Shown in pieces: positions 46,486 through 56,358 of a stretch of 64,000 nucleotides of DNA (position 1 is its first letter; every line of letters starts with the position of its first letter). Position numbers and translations under genes: made by a program. The notes beneath the pieces were generated by a model. That model was given only the letters and a program-made list of their open reading frames with translations. It was not told where the DNA came from and did no database searches. Origin of the DNA: Mycobacterium stomatepiae (GTDB lineage Bacteria; Actinomycetota; Actinomycetes; Mycobacteriales; Mycobacteriaceae); the NCBI RefSeq assembly GCF_010731715.1, contig NZ_AP022587.1:806001-870000 (forward strand), read 5' to 3'.

Positions 46486-46498
46486 TCTATGTTCGTAG
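46486..46498. promoter_or_regulatory. Operator candidate upstream of the TetR gene
   Basis: TCTATGTTCGTAG matches the TCTAT-N2-TCGTAG core of the P450 upstream site (45621-45633), 64 bp before the TetR start. Suggests autoregulation. The repeat is less symmetric than the P450 copy. Confidence 0.4.
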
Positions 46499-46591
46499 TG
46501 TCCGTAAAGCAGGCGTCGCTGGTGCAACGGTGTCATCACGATTCGCGCTATTGGACGACAATCGGCGGTCGACCTACTTTGCTTGAGTTCG

Positions 46592-47161
46592 ATGCCCGCT
46601 ACGACGACCGTCCGGCTGATCAGCGCTATTCTGCTCGGCGCGCTGGGTTGCGGCTGTCACACGACCCAACATCCGGCCGTCACTTCGACCATTACCGCCG
46701 CGCCCACCACTCCGCCGCCGGCGCCGGCCGTAAGGATCGCGCCACTGCCGGTTCGCCCGGTCGTGAAGTCACAGCCCACCTCACCCGACAAATGCCCCGC
46801 GACGAATCCCGCCGCCCCGGTACCGCCGGGCGACGTGCTGGTGACCTGCGACCTGGCCCGGACTACCCGGTACACCCTGGGACCGGAGACGATGCGGCTC
46901 GAGCTGACCCACGTGGACCCGCCGAAGCCGCTGACGGCGGATTTCTACCAGGTGATTCTGACGGTGGACGCCGCATCGGAAACCGCGTGGGCGGCATTCA
47001 CCGCCGCGCACCTGCATGCCCATGTCGCCTTCATCCGCGACGATCTGGTGCTGGAGGCGCCGATGATCGAAGAGCAAGTCACGTCCGGCCGGATCGCGCT
47101 CACGACGCAAACGGCTCAGGCCGCCGCGCAGCTGGCCCAATTGGCGGGCCGACCGGCATGA
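46592..47161 (+). CDS. Putative lipoprotein with SecD-like P1 head domain
   Basis: 189 residues. A short signal peptide ends at LLGALGC (Cys20), a usable lipobox, followed by a Thr/Pro/Ala-rich linker (residues ~25-65). The C-terminal ~90 residues (MRLELTHVDPP, VAFIRDDLVLEAPMIEEQV, GRIALTTQ) resemble the P1 head of SecD, which binds translocating proteins. Here it is stand-alone and membrane-anchored. ATG 46592 is used; TTG 46583 is in frame too. It overlaps the next gene by ATGA. Confidence 0.72.
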   Translation: MPATTTVRLISAILLGALGCGCHTTQHPAVTSTITAAPTTPPPAPAVRIAPLPVRPVVKSQPTSPDKCPATNPAAPVPPGDVLVTCDLARTTRYTLGPETMRLELTHVDPPKPLTADFYQVILTVDAASETAWAAFTAAHLHAHVAFIRDDLVLEAPMIEEQVTSGRIALTTQTAQAAAQLAQLAGRPA

Positions 47162-47976
47162 CCGAACTCGCCATCGGCTTTCTCAACGGATTCGGCCTTC
47201 CACCGATCGAGTTCGTCGAACTGGCCGCCGATCTCGGCTGTCGCTACATCTCCACCGTGGTGCGAGGCGTCCCCTTGGTGCCGCTCGGCTATGCGCCGTT
47301 TTCCCTCAAGGACGATGCCGCGTTGCGATCCGACGTGTTCGCCGCGATGCACCACCATGGTGTCGCGGCGTCGCTGGGAGACGGATTCCTGGTCCTGCCC
47401 GACACCGAAATCAGTTCATTCGGTGCGGATCTCGACGTCCTGGCTGAGCTGGGCGTACCGCGGATCAACGTCGTCAGTCTCGATCCCGATCTCGGCCGCA
47501 CCTTCGACCAGTTCGCCGCGCTGACCGAACTGGCCGCCCAGCGCAACATCGCGACCGTCGTCGAACCGGTACCCGGGCTGACGGTGGGTGACCTTCGCAC
47601 CGCACTGGCCGCACGAGAACACGTCGGACGAAACGACTTTCGATTGCTGATCGACACCATGCATTTGGTGCGCTCGGGGTCCGACGCGGCCGATCTGGCG
47701 GCCGTCGACCCCGAACACATCGGCTATGTCCAACTCAACGACACGACGCTGCGGCCGCGCTTGGAGAACTACATGGAGGAAGCCATGTTCGAGCGGATGG
47801 TTCCCGGTGAAGGCGAACTTCCGCTCATCGACATCCTGTCCGTGCTTCCCGCCGACATCGTGCTCGAAATCGAAGTGCCCAGAAGGTCATTGGCGTTGGC
47901 CGGGGTCAGCCCGATCGATCGGGTTCGCCCGTGTGTCGAGGCCGTGCGCCGCTTGTTGGCCGAGATCGATCGCTAG
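47158..47976 (+). CDS. Sugar phosphate isomerase/epimerase-like TIM barrel
   Basis: 272 residues of the xylose-isomerase-like TIM-barrel superfamily (AP_endonuc_2). Metal-ligand candidates are Glu in VVEPVPG, Asp in LLIDTMHL with its His, and the Glu near the end (IVLEIEVP). The family isomerises or epimerises sugars and related polyols or hydrolyses ring lactones. ATG 47158 is in the ATGA overlap with the lipoprotein gene. It converges with the Gfo/Idh/MocA gene (4-bp gap), which is often a functional partner. Confidence 0.8.
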   Translation: MTELAIGFLNGFGLPPIEFVELAADLGCRYISTVVRGVPLVPLGYAPFSLKDDAALRSDVFAAMHHHGVAASLGDGFLVLPDTEISSFGADLDVLAELGVPRINVVSLDPDLGRTFDQFAALTELAAQRNIATVVEPVPGLTVGDLRTALAAREHVGRNDFRLLIDTMHLVRSGSDAADLAAVDPEHIGYVQLNDTTLRPRLENYMEEAMFERMVPGEGELPLIDILSVLPADIVLEIEVPRRSLALAGVSPIDRVRPCVEAVRRLLAEIDR

Positions 47977-47980
47977 CTGT

Positions 47981-48988
47981 TCAGCTCGGTTCGCGAAGCG
48001 GCAGGCCCGTGGCGCGATAGATCCCGTCGATGACGGTCATGTTCTCGACCGCGTCCTGCGCGGTGGTTTTCACCGGCGCGCCGCGCAGCACCGCGGCGGC
48101 GAACGCGTCAAGCTGGTAGGCGTAGGAGGCCCGGCGCGGAAAGCTTTCCACACGATTGTCGTCCGCGGTCCGAATCGAGAGCCGATGGAACATCTGCGGC
48201 ATCGCCGGATTGAGCACATGCAGCTGTCCGCGTTCGCCGACCACCTTGGCGCTGATGTCGAAAAGACGCCGCGACCACATCGAGCAGCGGACACGGCCGG
48301 TGTGTCCCTCGGCGAAGCGCAACTCGGCCGTCATCGCCCGGTCGATCCGCGGATCATGCAGTTTCGCTTGCGCCGAAACGACTGCCGGGGTCGAGCCGCC
48401 GAAGGTGCGGACCATGTGGACCGTGTAGCAGCCGGCGTCCATCCTCGCGCCGCCGGCCAGCGCGTAGTTGTACCGGATGTCGGAAAATTTCGGTAGCGGG
48501 AAGCACAGCGTGGCTTCCACATGCTTGAGCTTGCCCAGCTCCCCCGACGCGATGATCTCCTCGGCCCGCAGAGTCTGCGGATGGTAGCGATAGTGGAAGG
48601 CTTCCATCACCACACGATCGGACGCCGCGGCCAGGTCCGCGATCTCGCGGGCTTCGGCGGCATTGGCGGTGAACGGCTTTTCACACAGCACGTGCTTGCC
48701 GGCCGCCAGCGCTGCTCGGGTCCACTTGCCGTGCAAGCCGTTTGGCAGCGGATTGTAGATCGCGTCGAGGTCCGGGTCGCCGATCAGGCTGTCGTAGTCA
48801 TCGTGTACCCGGGCGATGCCGTGTTTCGCGGCGAAGGCTCGGGCACGCGCGCCCTCGCGGGCGGCCACCGCGGCCACCACCACCTCGGCGTTGTCCCTGG
48901 CGGGTCTGATCAGCGCCATCGGCGCGATCGCGGCGGCTCCCAGGATGCCGATCCGCAGCGGGGCTTCGTTTCCAAACACGGAAGGCAC
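47981..48988 (-). CDS. Gfo/Idh/MocA-family NAD(P)-dependent oxidoreductase
   Basis: 335 residues. Rossmann start LRIGILGAAAIA, then YNPLPNGLHG and the CEKPF signature (Lys of the EKP motif), catalytic region GGARMDAGCYTVH. Oxidises or reduces sugars, inositols or dihydrodiols. GTG 48988 lies 10 nt after the stop of the upstream flavin monooxygenase, so they form one operon. The frame extends upstream into that gene but without support. Confidence 0.86.
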   Translation of the reverse strand: MPSVFGNEAPLRIGILGAAAIAPMALIRPARDNAEVVVAAVAAREGARARAFAAKHGIARVHDDYDSLIGDPDLDAIYNPLPNGLHGKWTRAALAAGKHVLCEKPFTANAAEAREIADLAAASDRVVMEAFHYRYHPQTLRAEEIIASGELGKLKHVEATLCFPLPKFSDIRYNYALAGGARMDAGCYTVHMVRTFGGSTPAVVSAQAKLHDPRIDRAMTAELRFAEGHTGRVRCSMWSRRLFDISAKVVGERGQLHVLNPAMPQMFHRLSIRTADDNRVESFPRRASYAYQLDAFAAAVLRGAPVKTTAQDAVENMTVIDGIYRATGLPLREPS

Positions 48989-48998
48989 GCTACTCGGG

Positions 48999-50113
48999 TC
49001 AGCGGCGGGCGAATGCCGGGGCGCGCTCGGGCCGGACGCCGACACCGATGAAATACGCGGGCAGGAACGACAGCCACGCCAGTCGCTGCATCACCGTCAG
49101 GAAGGCCGCCGGCGGGGTTGGGTTGGCGCCGCGCAACAGCGGCCCCAACCCCCGCTGCAGAAATCGCTGCACGCCCTGGGTTACCGCGGTCGGGAACAGC
49201 CGACGGCGCCGGACGGCCGCCAGGTCGCGATCGGTGACGCGGTGCTGGCGCAGCGGCTCGGCCAAGATGGTCGCGGCCGCCACGGCATCCTGGACCGCCA
49301 GGTTGATGCCCATGCCGCCCAGCGGGGACATCGCGTGCGCGGCGTCGCCGATGCACAGCAGGCCGTCGGTGTGCCAGCGCCGCAGCCGATCGACCCGGAC
49401 ATCGAGGTGCTTGATCTCGTCCATCGACTTCAGCGTCGCGACGGCCGCGGCGGATTCCGGAATGAGCGCTGCGACGTCGTCGCGAAACGCCTCGATGCCT
49501 TTCGCCCGCAGCTGCGCGTCGGTGCCCTTGGCCCCGATGTAGGCGATTTGGTTATAGCCCTCGCGCGGGATCACCCCCAGGGCCTTGCCGGGACCCACCC
49601 TCGGCAAGAACGAGAACTCTTGATCGCCGTCGCGCGGCAGGCTGAACCACCACACGTCGAAGTTGGCCGGGAATTCGACGCTCTGCAGGCCGGCCGAACG
49701 GCGCACCGTCGACCAACGACCGTCGCACCCGACGGTCAACTCGGCCTTCAGCTCGCCCGGCCCATCGGGTCCTTGGTAGCGCACCCCGGTGACCCGGCCG
49801 CCCTCGCGCAGCAGCCCCGTCGCCTCCGTCTTCATCCGCAACGTGAAGGTCGGTTCCTCACTCGCGGCGTCGGCGAGCAGGTTGAGCAGATCCCATTGCG
49901 GCAGTGCGGCAGCGCCGCGAACCGCTCCCACAGGCCCAGCTCGTCGAGCAGGCGCAGCGTGGTGGGATGCACCGTGTCACCGCGAAAATCGCGGAGAAAG
50001 TCACCGTGCTTCTCCAGCAGGGTGACCTCGACACCCGCCCGGGCCAGCAGCAGCCCGAGCACCATCCCGGCCGGCCCGCCGCCAACCACCACACAGGTTG
50101 TCTTGTCGGTCAT
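48999..50113 (-). pseudogene. FAD-dependent monooxygenase with small internal deletion and frameshift
   Basis: PheA/TetX-like flavin hydroxylase. The FAD part VVVGGGPAGMVLGLLLARAG and GDTVHPTTLRLLDELGLWERF is normal; after FAALPH the frame changes. The other frame resumes at LPQWDLLNLLADAA and runs to the end (DG motif GCDGRWS; GD motif CIGDAAHAMSPLGG). Relatives have ~30-35 more residues at the junction, so about 100 bp are missing. At the junction an 8-mer stands in exact tandem (TGCGGCAG twice, 49897-49912), a typical scar. ATG 50113 follows GGGGGA. Confidence 0.8.
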
Positions 50114-50146
50114 GAATCCCCCGAAATCCATTGCCGCATCACGTGA

Positions 50147-51820
<1,674 letters not shown>

Positions 51821-51873
51821 CTAGGCTCGATTCGGAAGAACACCGAGCCCGGACAGCGACGAAGGGGCGCCCC

Positions 51874-52893
51874 ATGCTGGCACAGTTCGAGATGTCCATT
51901 CCTCTGGTCGCCGCGCCGATGTCGGGCGGCCCGACCACCCCGGCGATGGTGTCGGCGGCGACCGCAGCCGGCGGCCTGGGCATGCTGGCCGCGGGTTACA
52001 AGACCACCGAAGCCGTCGAAGCCGAGCTCAAGGCGGTGCGCGCCGAGGGAATCCCGTTCGGTATCAACCTGTTTGCCCCCAACCCGTTGCCGGTCGACCC
52101 GGACAGCTACCGCGCGTACGCCGCGCAGATCCAGCGGGAGGCCGATCAGTTCGGCCTCGCGCTGCCGGCCGAGCCTATCGAGGACACCGACCGATTCGAC
52201 GAGAAGATCGCGCTGTTGCTCGACGACCCGGTGCCGATGGTGTCGTTCACGTTCGGCATCCCGCCGCGCGGCGTGATCGCCGCGCTGCGACAGGCCAAGA
52301 CCGTGGTGGTCCAGACCGTGACGACAGCCGACGAGGCGGCACAGGCCCATGCTGCCGGCGTCGACGTGCTGGCGCTGCAGGCAGCGGTGGCTGGCGGGCA
52401 TTCCGGCACGCTCTCGCCGCTGCGGCCGCTGCAGTCGGTTCCACTCGTGGACCTGGTCAAACAGGTCACGGCGCGGGTTCCGCTGCCGGTGCTGGCGGCC
52501 GGTGGGCTGGCCACACCCGACGCGGTGGCCGGTGTGATTCGTGCGGGGGCCGCGGCGGCCGTCGTCGGCACCGTGCTGCTGCGCGCCACCGAGAGCGGCG
52601 CGTCGGCAACTCACCAGGCCGCCCTGACCGATCCAGCCCGGACCGAGACGGTGCTCACTCATGCGTTCACCGGGCGCCCCGCCCGCGGATTGCGCAACAC
52701 GTTCATCGACGACCACGAGGCCGGGGCACCGTTCGGCTATCCCGCGATTCACCACCTGACCAGCCCACTGCGCAAAGCCGCCGCGGCGGCGGGGAAACCG
52801 GACTACGTCCACCTGTGGGCGGGGACGGGATACCGGCACGCCACCGCCGAACCCGCCGCGGACATTCTGCGGCGGCTTGCTTCCAATCTGTGA
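51874..52893 (+). CDS. Nitronate monooxygenase (2-nitropropane dioxygenase type)
   Basis: 339-residue FMN TIM-barrel enzyme that oxidises nitronates to carbonyls and nitrite. Landmarks are VAAPMSGGPTTP, GGLGMLAAGY, the AVAGGHSGT segment with the catalytic His, and PVLAAGGLATPD with GAAAAVVGT for the phosphate of FMN. AAGGGGCG precedes ATG 51874. Divergent from the sulfatase with ~100 bp between. Some proteins of this fold are enoyl reductases, so the substrate is not certain. Confidence 0.86.
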   Translation: MLAQFEMSIPLVAAPMSGGPTTPAMVSAATAAGGLGMLAAGYKTTEAVEAELKAVRAEGIPFGINLFAPNPLPVDPDSYRAYAAQIQREADQFGLALPAEPIEDTDRFDEKIALLLDDPVPMVSFTFGIPPRGVIAALRQAKTVVVQTVTTADEAAQAHAAGVDVLALQAAVAGGHSGTLSPLRPLQSVPLVDLVKQVTARVPLPVLAAGGLATPDAVAGVIRAGAAAAVVGTVLLRATESGASATHQAALTDPARTETVLTHAFTGRPARGLRNTFIDDHEAGAPFGYPAIHHLTSPLRKAAAAAGKPDYVHLWAGTGYRHATAEPAADILRRLASNL

Positions 52894-52939
52894 TTGTTTG
52901 CGGCTGAACAATTCAGTTGCTCAAATAGAGATCGGACCC

Positions 52940-53758
52940 TTAGAACTCGAAGCGGTTGAGCATGTCGTACGGGCCGAACGGCGACGCATTGAAGAATCGG
53001 TAGATCCACCGCACCACGGTGCTGTCGATCTTCTCGTAGCCGGCCTGCGCCGGTGTCTGTTCGACCAACCGCAGCTTGGGATTCCACGCTTCGATGTCGC
53101 GCGCGTCGCCGATGCCCCACTTGATGATGCCCCTGGTGAGCACTTTCGACAGCACCGGCGCCAGCGCGGACAGGGTGTCGAATTGCAGTTCGCCGCAATT
53201 GAATCGGTCCAGCAGTCGCGCGAATAGCTGGCGGACCCCGCTCTCGTCGACATACATCAGCAGACCCTCGGCGACGACGAGTGTCGGTTGGCCAGTGGGG
53301 ATCTGGTCGAGCCAGCCGGGATCGGTCACCGACGAGCCGATCATCCGATAGCGATCGGTTTCGTCGTACAGTCGCCGGCGGAGCTCGATGACGCCGGGCT
53401 GGTCGAGGTCGAACCACTGCACCGCCGGCGGTACGTCGAGGCGGAAGACACGACCGTCGAAGCCACAGCCTAGGTGCAGAACGACCGCCTCGGGATGGGA
53501 CGCAAGGAAATCAGCGCACCAAACGTCGAGCTGTTTGGCGCGCAACGCCACCAGGTACTGATTCGACGCCGGCAATGAGCTGCGGTGGATGCGTTTGAAG
53601 TCGTAGTCAATGCGGTCGACGGCGTCCGCGGCAGCATGGTCACCCAGAATCGGATGGCGGGTGCGGCTTTCGTAGGCGCGCAGGTACAGCGTCACCAGGT
53701 TCGTCCACTCCACCGAGCCCCAACGGACCGAACTGAAATCAACCTTGGCCGACGTCAC
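52940..53758 (-). CDS. LCMT/PPM1-type SAM-dependent methyltransferase
   Basis: 272 residues of the leucine-carboxyl-methyltransferase-like family, common in mycobacteria and linked to polyketide O-methylation. SAM-binding features: VVLHLGCGFDGRVFR, then WFDLDQPGVIELRR, and LVVAEGLLMYV. C-terminal YRFFNASPFGPYDML. Convergent with the nitronate monooxygenase. Substrate unknown. Confidence 0.83.
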   Translation of the reverse strand: MTSAKVDFSSVRWGSVEWTNLVTLYLRAYESRTRHPILGDHAAADAVDRIDYDFKRIHRSSLPASNQYLVALRAKQLDVWCADFLASHPEAVVLHLGCGFDGRVFRLDVPPAVQWFDLDQPGVIELRRRLYDETDRYRMIGSSVTDPGWLDQIPTGQPTLVVAEGLLMYVDESGVRQLFARLLDRFNCGELQFDTLSALAPVLSKVLTRGIIKWGIGDARDIEAWNPKLRLVEQTPAQAGYEKIDSTVVRWIYRFFNASPFGPYDMLNRFEF

Positions 53759-53940
53759 TGTCCCCTCCTGGATGAGCGGTCACTCGCTAGAGACAGCGAA
53801 GCGCATCCAAAAGAGCTGGTCAAGCCGGGTGGAGCCAGACCAAATCGAAATGTGCCCGTCCGAGCGGCCCCGTGCTCCGAAGAACTATCGAGCGAGGGTT
53901 GTGGCGGGTGACACCGCTAGGTCAAGAGAGGGGCCTCTCG

Positions 53941-54291
53941 ATGCGACAGGTGACGTTCAAAATGGTTGCGGCCGGTGACGGTTCACCGGAAACTCCAACC
54001 GGCTATTGCTACTACCTGCTGGCCCACGCGATCGCGACGGTGTTGCTGCTGATCACACTGGTTGCCGCGGTATGGCAATTCATGGACTGGGTCGTCACAC
54101 CGTCCTGCCCGGAAGCCATGTCGGCTTCGTCGTCAGCGGTCGCGGCGGCTGCGGGGACCACCGCGCCGCTGGCGGCGCAGCCCGCACACTCCGCCGCGCC
54201 GGCCTCGTACCGCAATACCGCGCGCACCGAAGCCTTGGGCAGCTTCATGACCGACTCCGGTGACTGCTCCTGCCCGAAGTCCGGCAAGTGA
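53941..54291 (+). CDS. Small single-pass membrane protein, Ala/Ser-rich tail
   Basis: 116 residues. One hydrophobic helix (residues ~25-48, LLAHAIATVLLLITLVAAV), then a Pro/Cys segment and a long Ala/Ser-rich stretch ending in DCSCPKSGK. AGAGGGG lies ~8 nt before ATG 53941 and the codon usage is mycobacterial. No family recognised. It is convergent with the amidohydrolase. Confidence 0.55.
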   Translation: MRQVTFKMVAAGDGSPETPTGYCYYLLAHAIATVLLLITLVAAVWQFMDWVVTPSCPEAMSASSSAVAAAAGTTAPLAAQPAHSAAPASYRNTARTEALGSFMTDSGDCSCPKSGK

Positions 54292-54295
54292 CTCC

Positions 54296-55564
54296 TCAGA
54301 ACGCCTCGGGATCCTGCTGTACGGCTTCCGGCACCGGGTGTTGGTACAAGCGCGAAGCGTTCTCCCAAGTGAACTTGCGGATCGCGTCCGGTGGCAGATC
54401 GCCGATCTCTTCGTGGATCGTTTGTTGAGTGTGCGGCCAGGTGGAGTCGCAGTGCGGATAGTCGGCTTCCAGCATGATGTTGTCCATGCCGATTCGGTCA
54501 CGCTGCACGAACGACGACTTGTCCTCCACCGCACAAAACCAGAAGTTGCGGGTGAAAACCTCTGCGGGAGTGAGCTTCTCCCTCAGCGCCTGCCAGGTGC
54601 CGTACATCTCGTGATAGCTGAGCATGTGGTCGAGCCGATCGAGCAAGCCTGCCACCCAACCGATTCCGCCTTCGGACAGACAGATCTTGAGATCCGGGAA
54701 TCTGCTGGGCAATCCGGAGTACAGCCAGTCGACGGCCGCCGAGATGGCGTAGGCGAAGAACAGCACTCCCTGGACGTCCGGCGGCGCGCCCTCGGTGGTC
54801 GACGGCGACGAACCCGACGATCCGATGTGCAGATTCACCACCGTCGCGGTCTCGGCACACGCAGCCATGATCGGATCCCAGTGTCCCGAGTGGATACTCG
54901 GCAATCCAAGCATCGCGGGGTTCTCACTGAACGTCACGGCGCGAAATCCGCGCTCGGCGTTCTCGCGGATCATCTCCGCACCCAGTTCGGGGTCCAGCAG
55001 CCAGGGCAGCTGGCAGGGAATGATCCGGTCGGGATACGACCCGGCCCACACCTCGAGGTGCCAGTCATTCCAGGCTCGAACCGAGGCCAGCGCCAACGCG
55101 CGATCCGTGGTCACCTGCTGCAGCCGCTGCCCGGCGAATCCCGGTAGGAACGAAGGGAAGTTCAGCGACGCGTAGATGCCGTTGAGGTCCATGTCCCTGA
55201 CGCGTTCGTGGATATCCCATGCACCCCTGCGCATTTCGTCGAACCGCACCGGCTCGAAGCCGTACTCCGCGACCGGCCGACCGACCACGGCGTTGAACCC
55301 GACGTTGGGCAATTCCTGATTGTCGTAGACCCACGTCTGTCCGCCGCTGTCGGTGTCGACGACCCGCGGCGCGCGGTCGGCGAACTTTCGGGGCAGTCGA
55401 CCGGTGAAGGTGTCCGGAGGCTCGACGATGTGATCGTCGACCGAGATCACCGTGTAGCGGCGCGGCGCCCGGGGCGGGTCCGGCAGAAACGTGACGGAGC
55501 GATCCTCGCCGGTCTTTGCCGTGGTGAAGTTCAGGTTCGAGGCAAGCTCGTCGATCGATTTCAT
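54296..55564 (-). CDS. Amidohydrolase family protein (amidohydrolase_2, ACMSD-like)
   Basis: 422-residue metal-dependent TIM barrel. Metal ligands: HxE-type start VDDHIVEPPD, His in VVNLHIGSSG, and Asp in MLEADYPHCDSTWP near the end. The family includes decarboxylases and hydrolases of cyclic or aromatic acids. Third gene of the minus operon that begins with the AMP ligase; 53 bp follow the aldolase. Probably a C-C or C-N bond cleaving step in the same pathway. Confidence 0.85.
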   Translation of the reverse strand: MKSIDELASNLNFTTAKTGEDRSVTFLPDPPRAPRRYTVISVDDHIVEPPDTFTGRLPRKFADRAPRVVDTDSGGQTWVYDNQELPNVGFNAVVGRPVAEYGFEPVRFDEMRRGAWDIHERVRDMDLNGIYASLNFPSFLPGFAGQRLQQVTTDRALALASVRAWNDWHLEVWAGSYPDRIIPCQLPWLLDPELGAEMIRENAERGFRAVTFSENPAMLGLPSIHSGHWDPIMAACAETATVVNLHIGSSGSSPSTTEGAPPDVQGVLFFAYAISAAVDWLYSGLPSRFPDLKICLSEGGIGWVAGLLDRLDHMLSYHEMYGTWQALREKLTPAEVFTRNFWFCAVEDKSSFVQRDRIGMDNIMLEADYPHCDSTWPHTQQTIHEEIGDLPPDAIRKFTWENASRLYQHPVPEAVQQDPEAF

Positions 55565-55617
55565 CAGCGGCGATCACCTTCCACTTCAGCTGAGTACATC
55601 GGGATCCGCCTTGATGG

Positions 55618-56358
55618 TCATCCGCGCCGCCCTGCCCAATACACATCGGCGGCGCGCTCGATCAGCGATCGCTGCATGCCCACCATGTCGGACCAGTTCA
55701 TCGCGACCGGCTCCTTGCCGGTGAGCATCACATCGTAGGCCAGCTTGCATACCCGTTCGATCGACGCGGCCCGGTACACCGCCTCGGCGAGGTTGCGACC
55801 GGTCGCGATGACGCCGTGGTTGGCCAGAATCGTGAGGTTGGCGCCGCCGATGCGGGCCGCGAGATCGGCTGCGCGCCCGGGGCTGTCGATCTCGCCGTCG
55901 TAGGCGCCGACGAGGCACAGGTCGTCCAGGAACAGCGAGCCGGTCTGATGCACCAGCTCGGGCAGTCTGCCCAGCGCCGCGAGCACACAGACGTAATACG
56001 GATGATTGTGGATGACCACCCGGGCGTCCTCGCGGACTCGGTGCAGCTCGGTATGAATGTGGATCGCCGGAGTGACGTCCCACCGACCGCGGATGACTCG
56101 AGCGTCGCTGTCCACCAGGCAAATATCGGACGCGGTGAGCTCCTGCCACCACAGGCCCCAGGGATTGACCAGCAGGTCGGATTGTCCGTCCAGCTGCCAG
56201 GTGATGTGTCCGGCCATGTTCTCGGAGAAACCGATGCCGGCCAGGTGGCGGAAGGCTACCGCGAGCGCCTGCTCGTTGGACAGCTCGACACCGATCGGGG
56301 GCACCACGGACGGCGCCCACACCTCCAGCCCGCCTCGTCGCGGATTAGGCGTGGTCAT
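55618..56358 (-). CDS. Class II aldolase/adducin family protein
   Basis: 246 residues. Zinc ligands HIHTELH, then HNHPYY and the later LANHGVI, typical of class II aldolases such as fuculose-phosphate aldolase and related decarboxylases. ATG 56358 is inside the end of the upstream ligase gene (14-nt overlap) with GGAGG 6 nt before it. It forms an operon with the ligase and amidohydrolase. Confidence 0.85.
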   Translation of the reverse strand: MTTPNPRRGGLEVWAPSVVPPIGVELSNEQALAVAFRHLAGIGFSENMAGHITWQLDGQSDLLVNPWGLWWQELTASDICLVDSDARVIRGRWDVTPAIHIHTELHRVREDARVVIHNHPYYVCVLAALGRLPELVHQTGSLFLDDLCLVGAYDGEIDSPGRAADLAARIGGANLTILANHGVIATGRNLAEAVYRAASIERVCKLAYDVMLTGKEPVAMNWSDMVGMQRSLIERAADVYWAGRRG

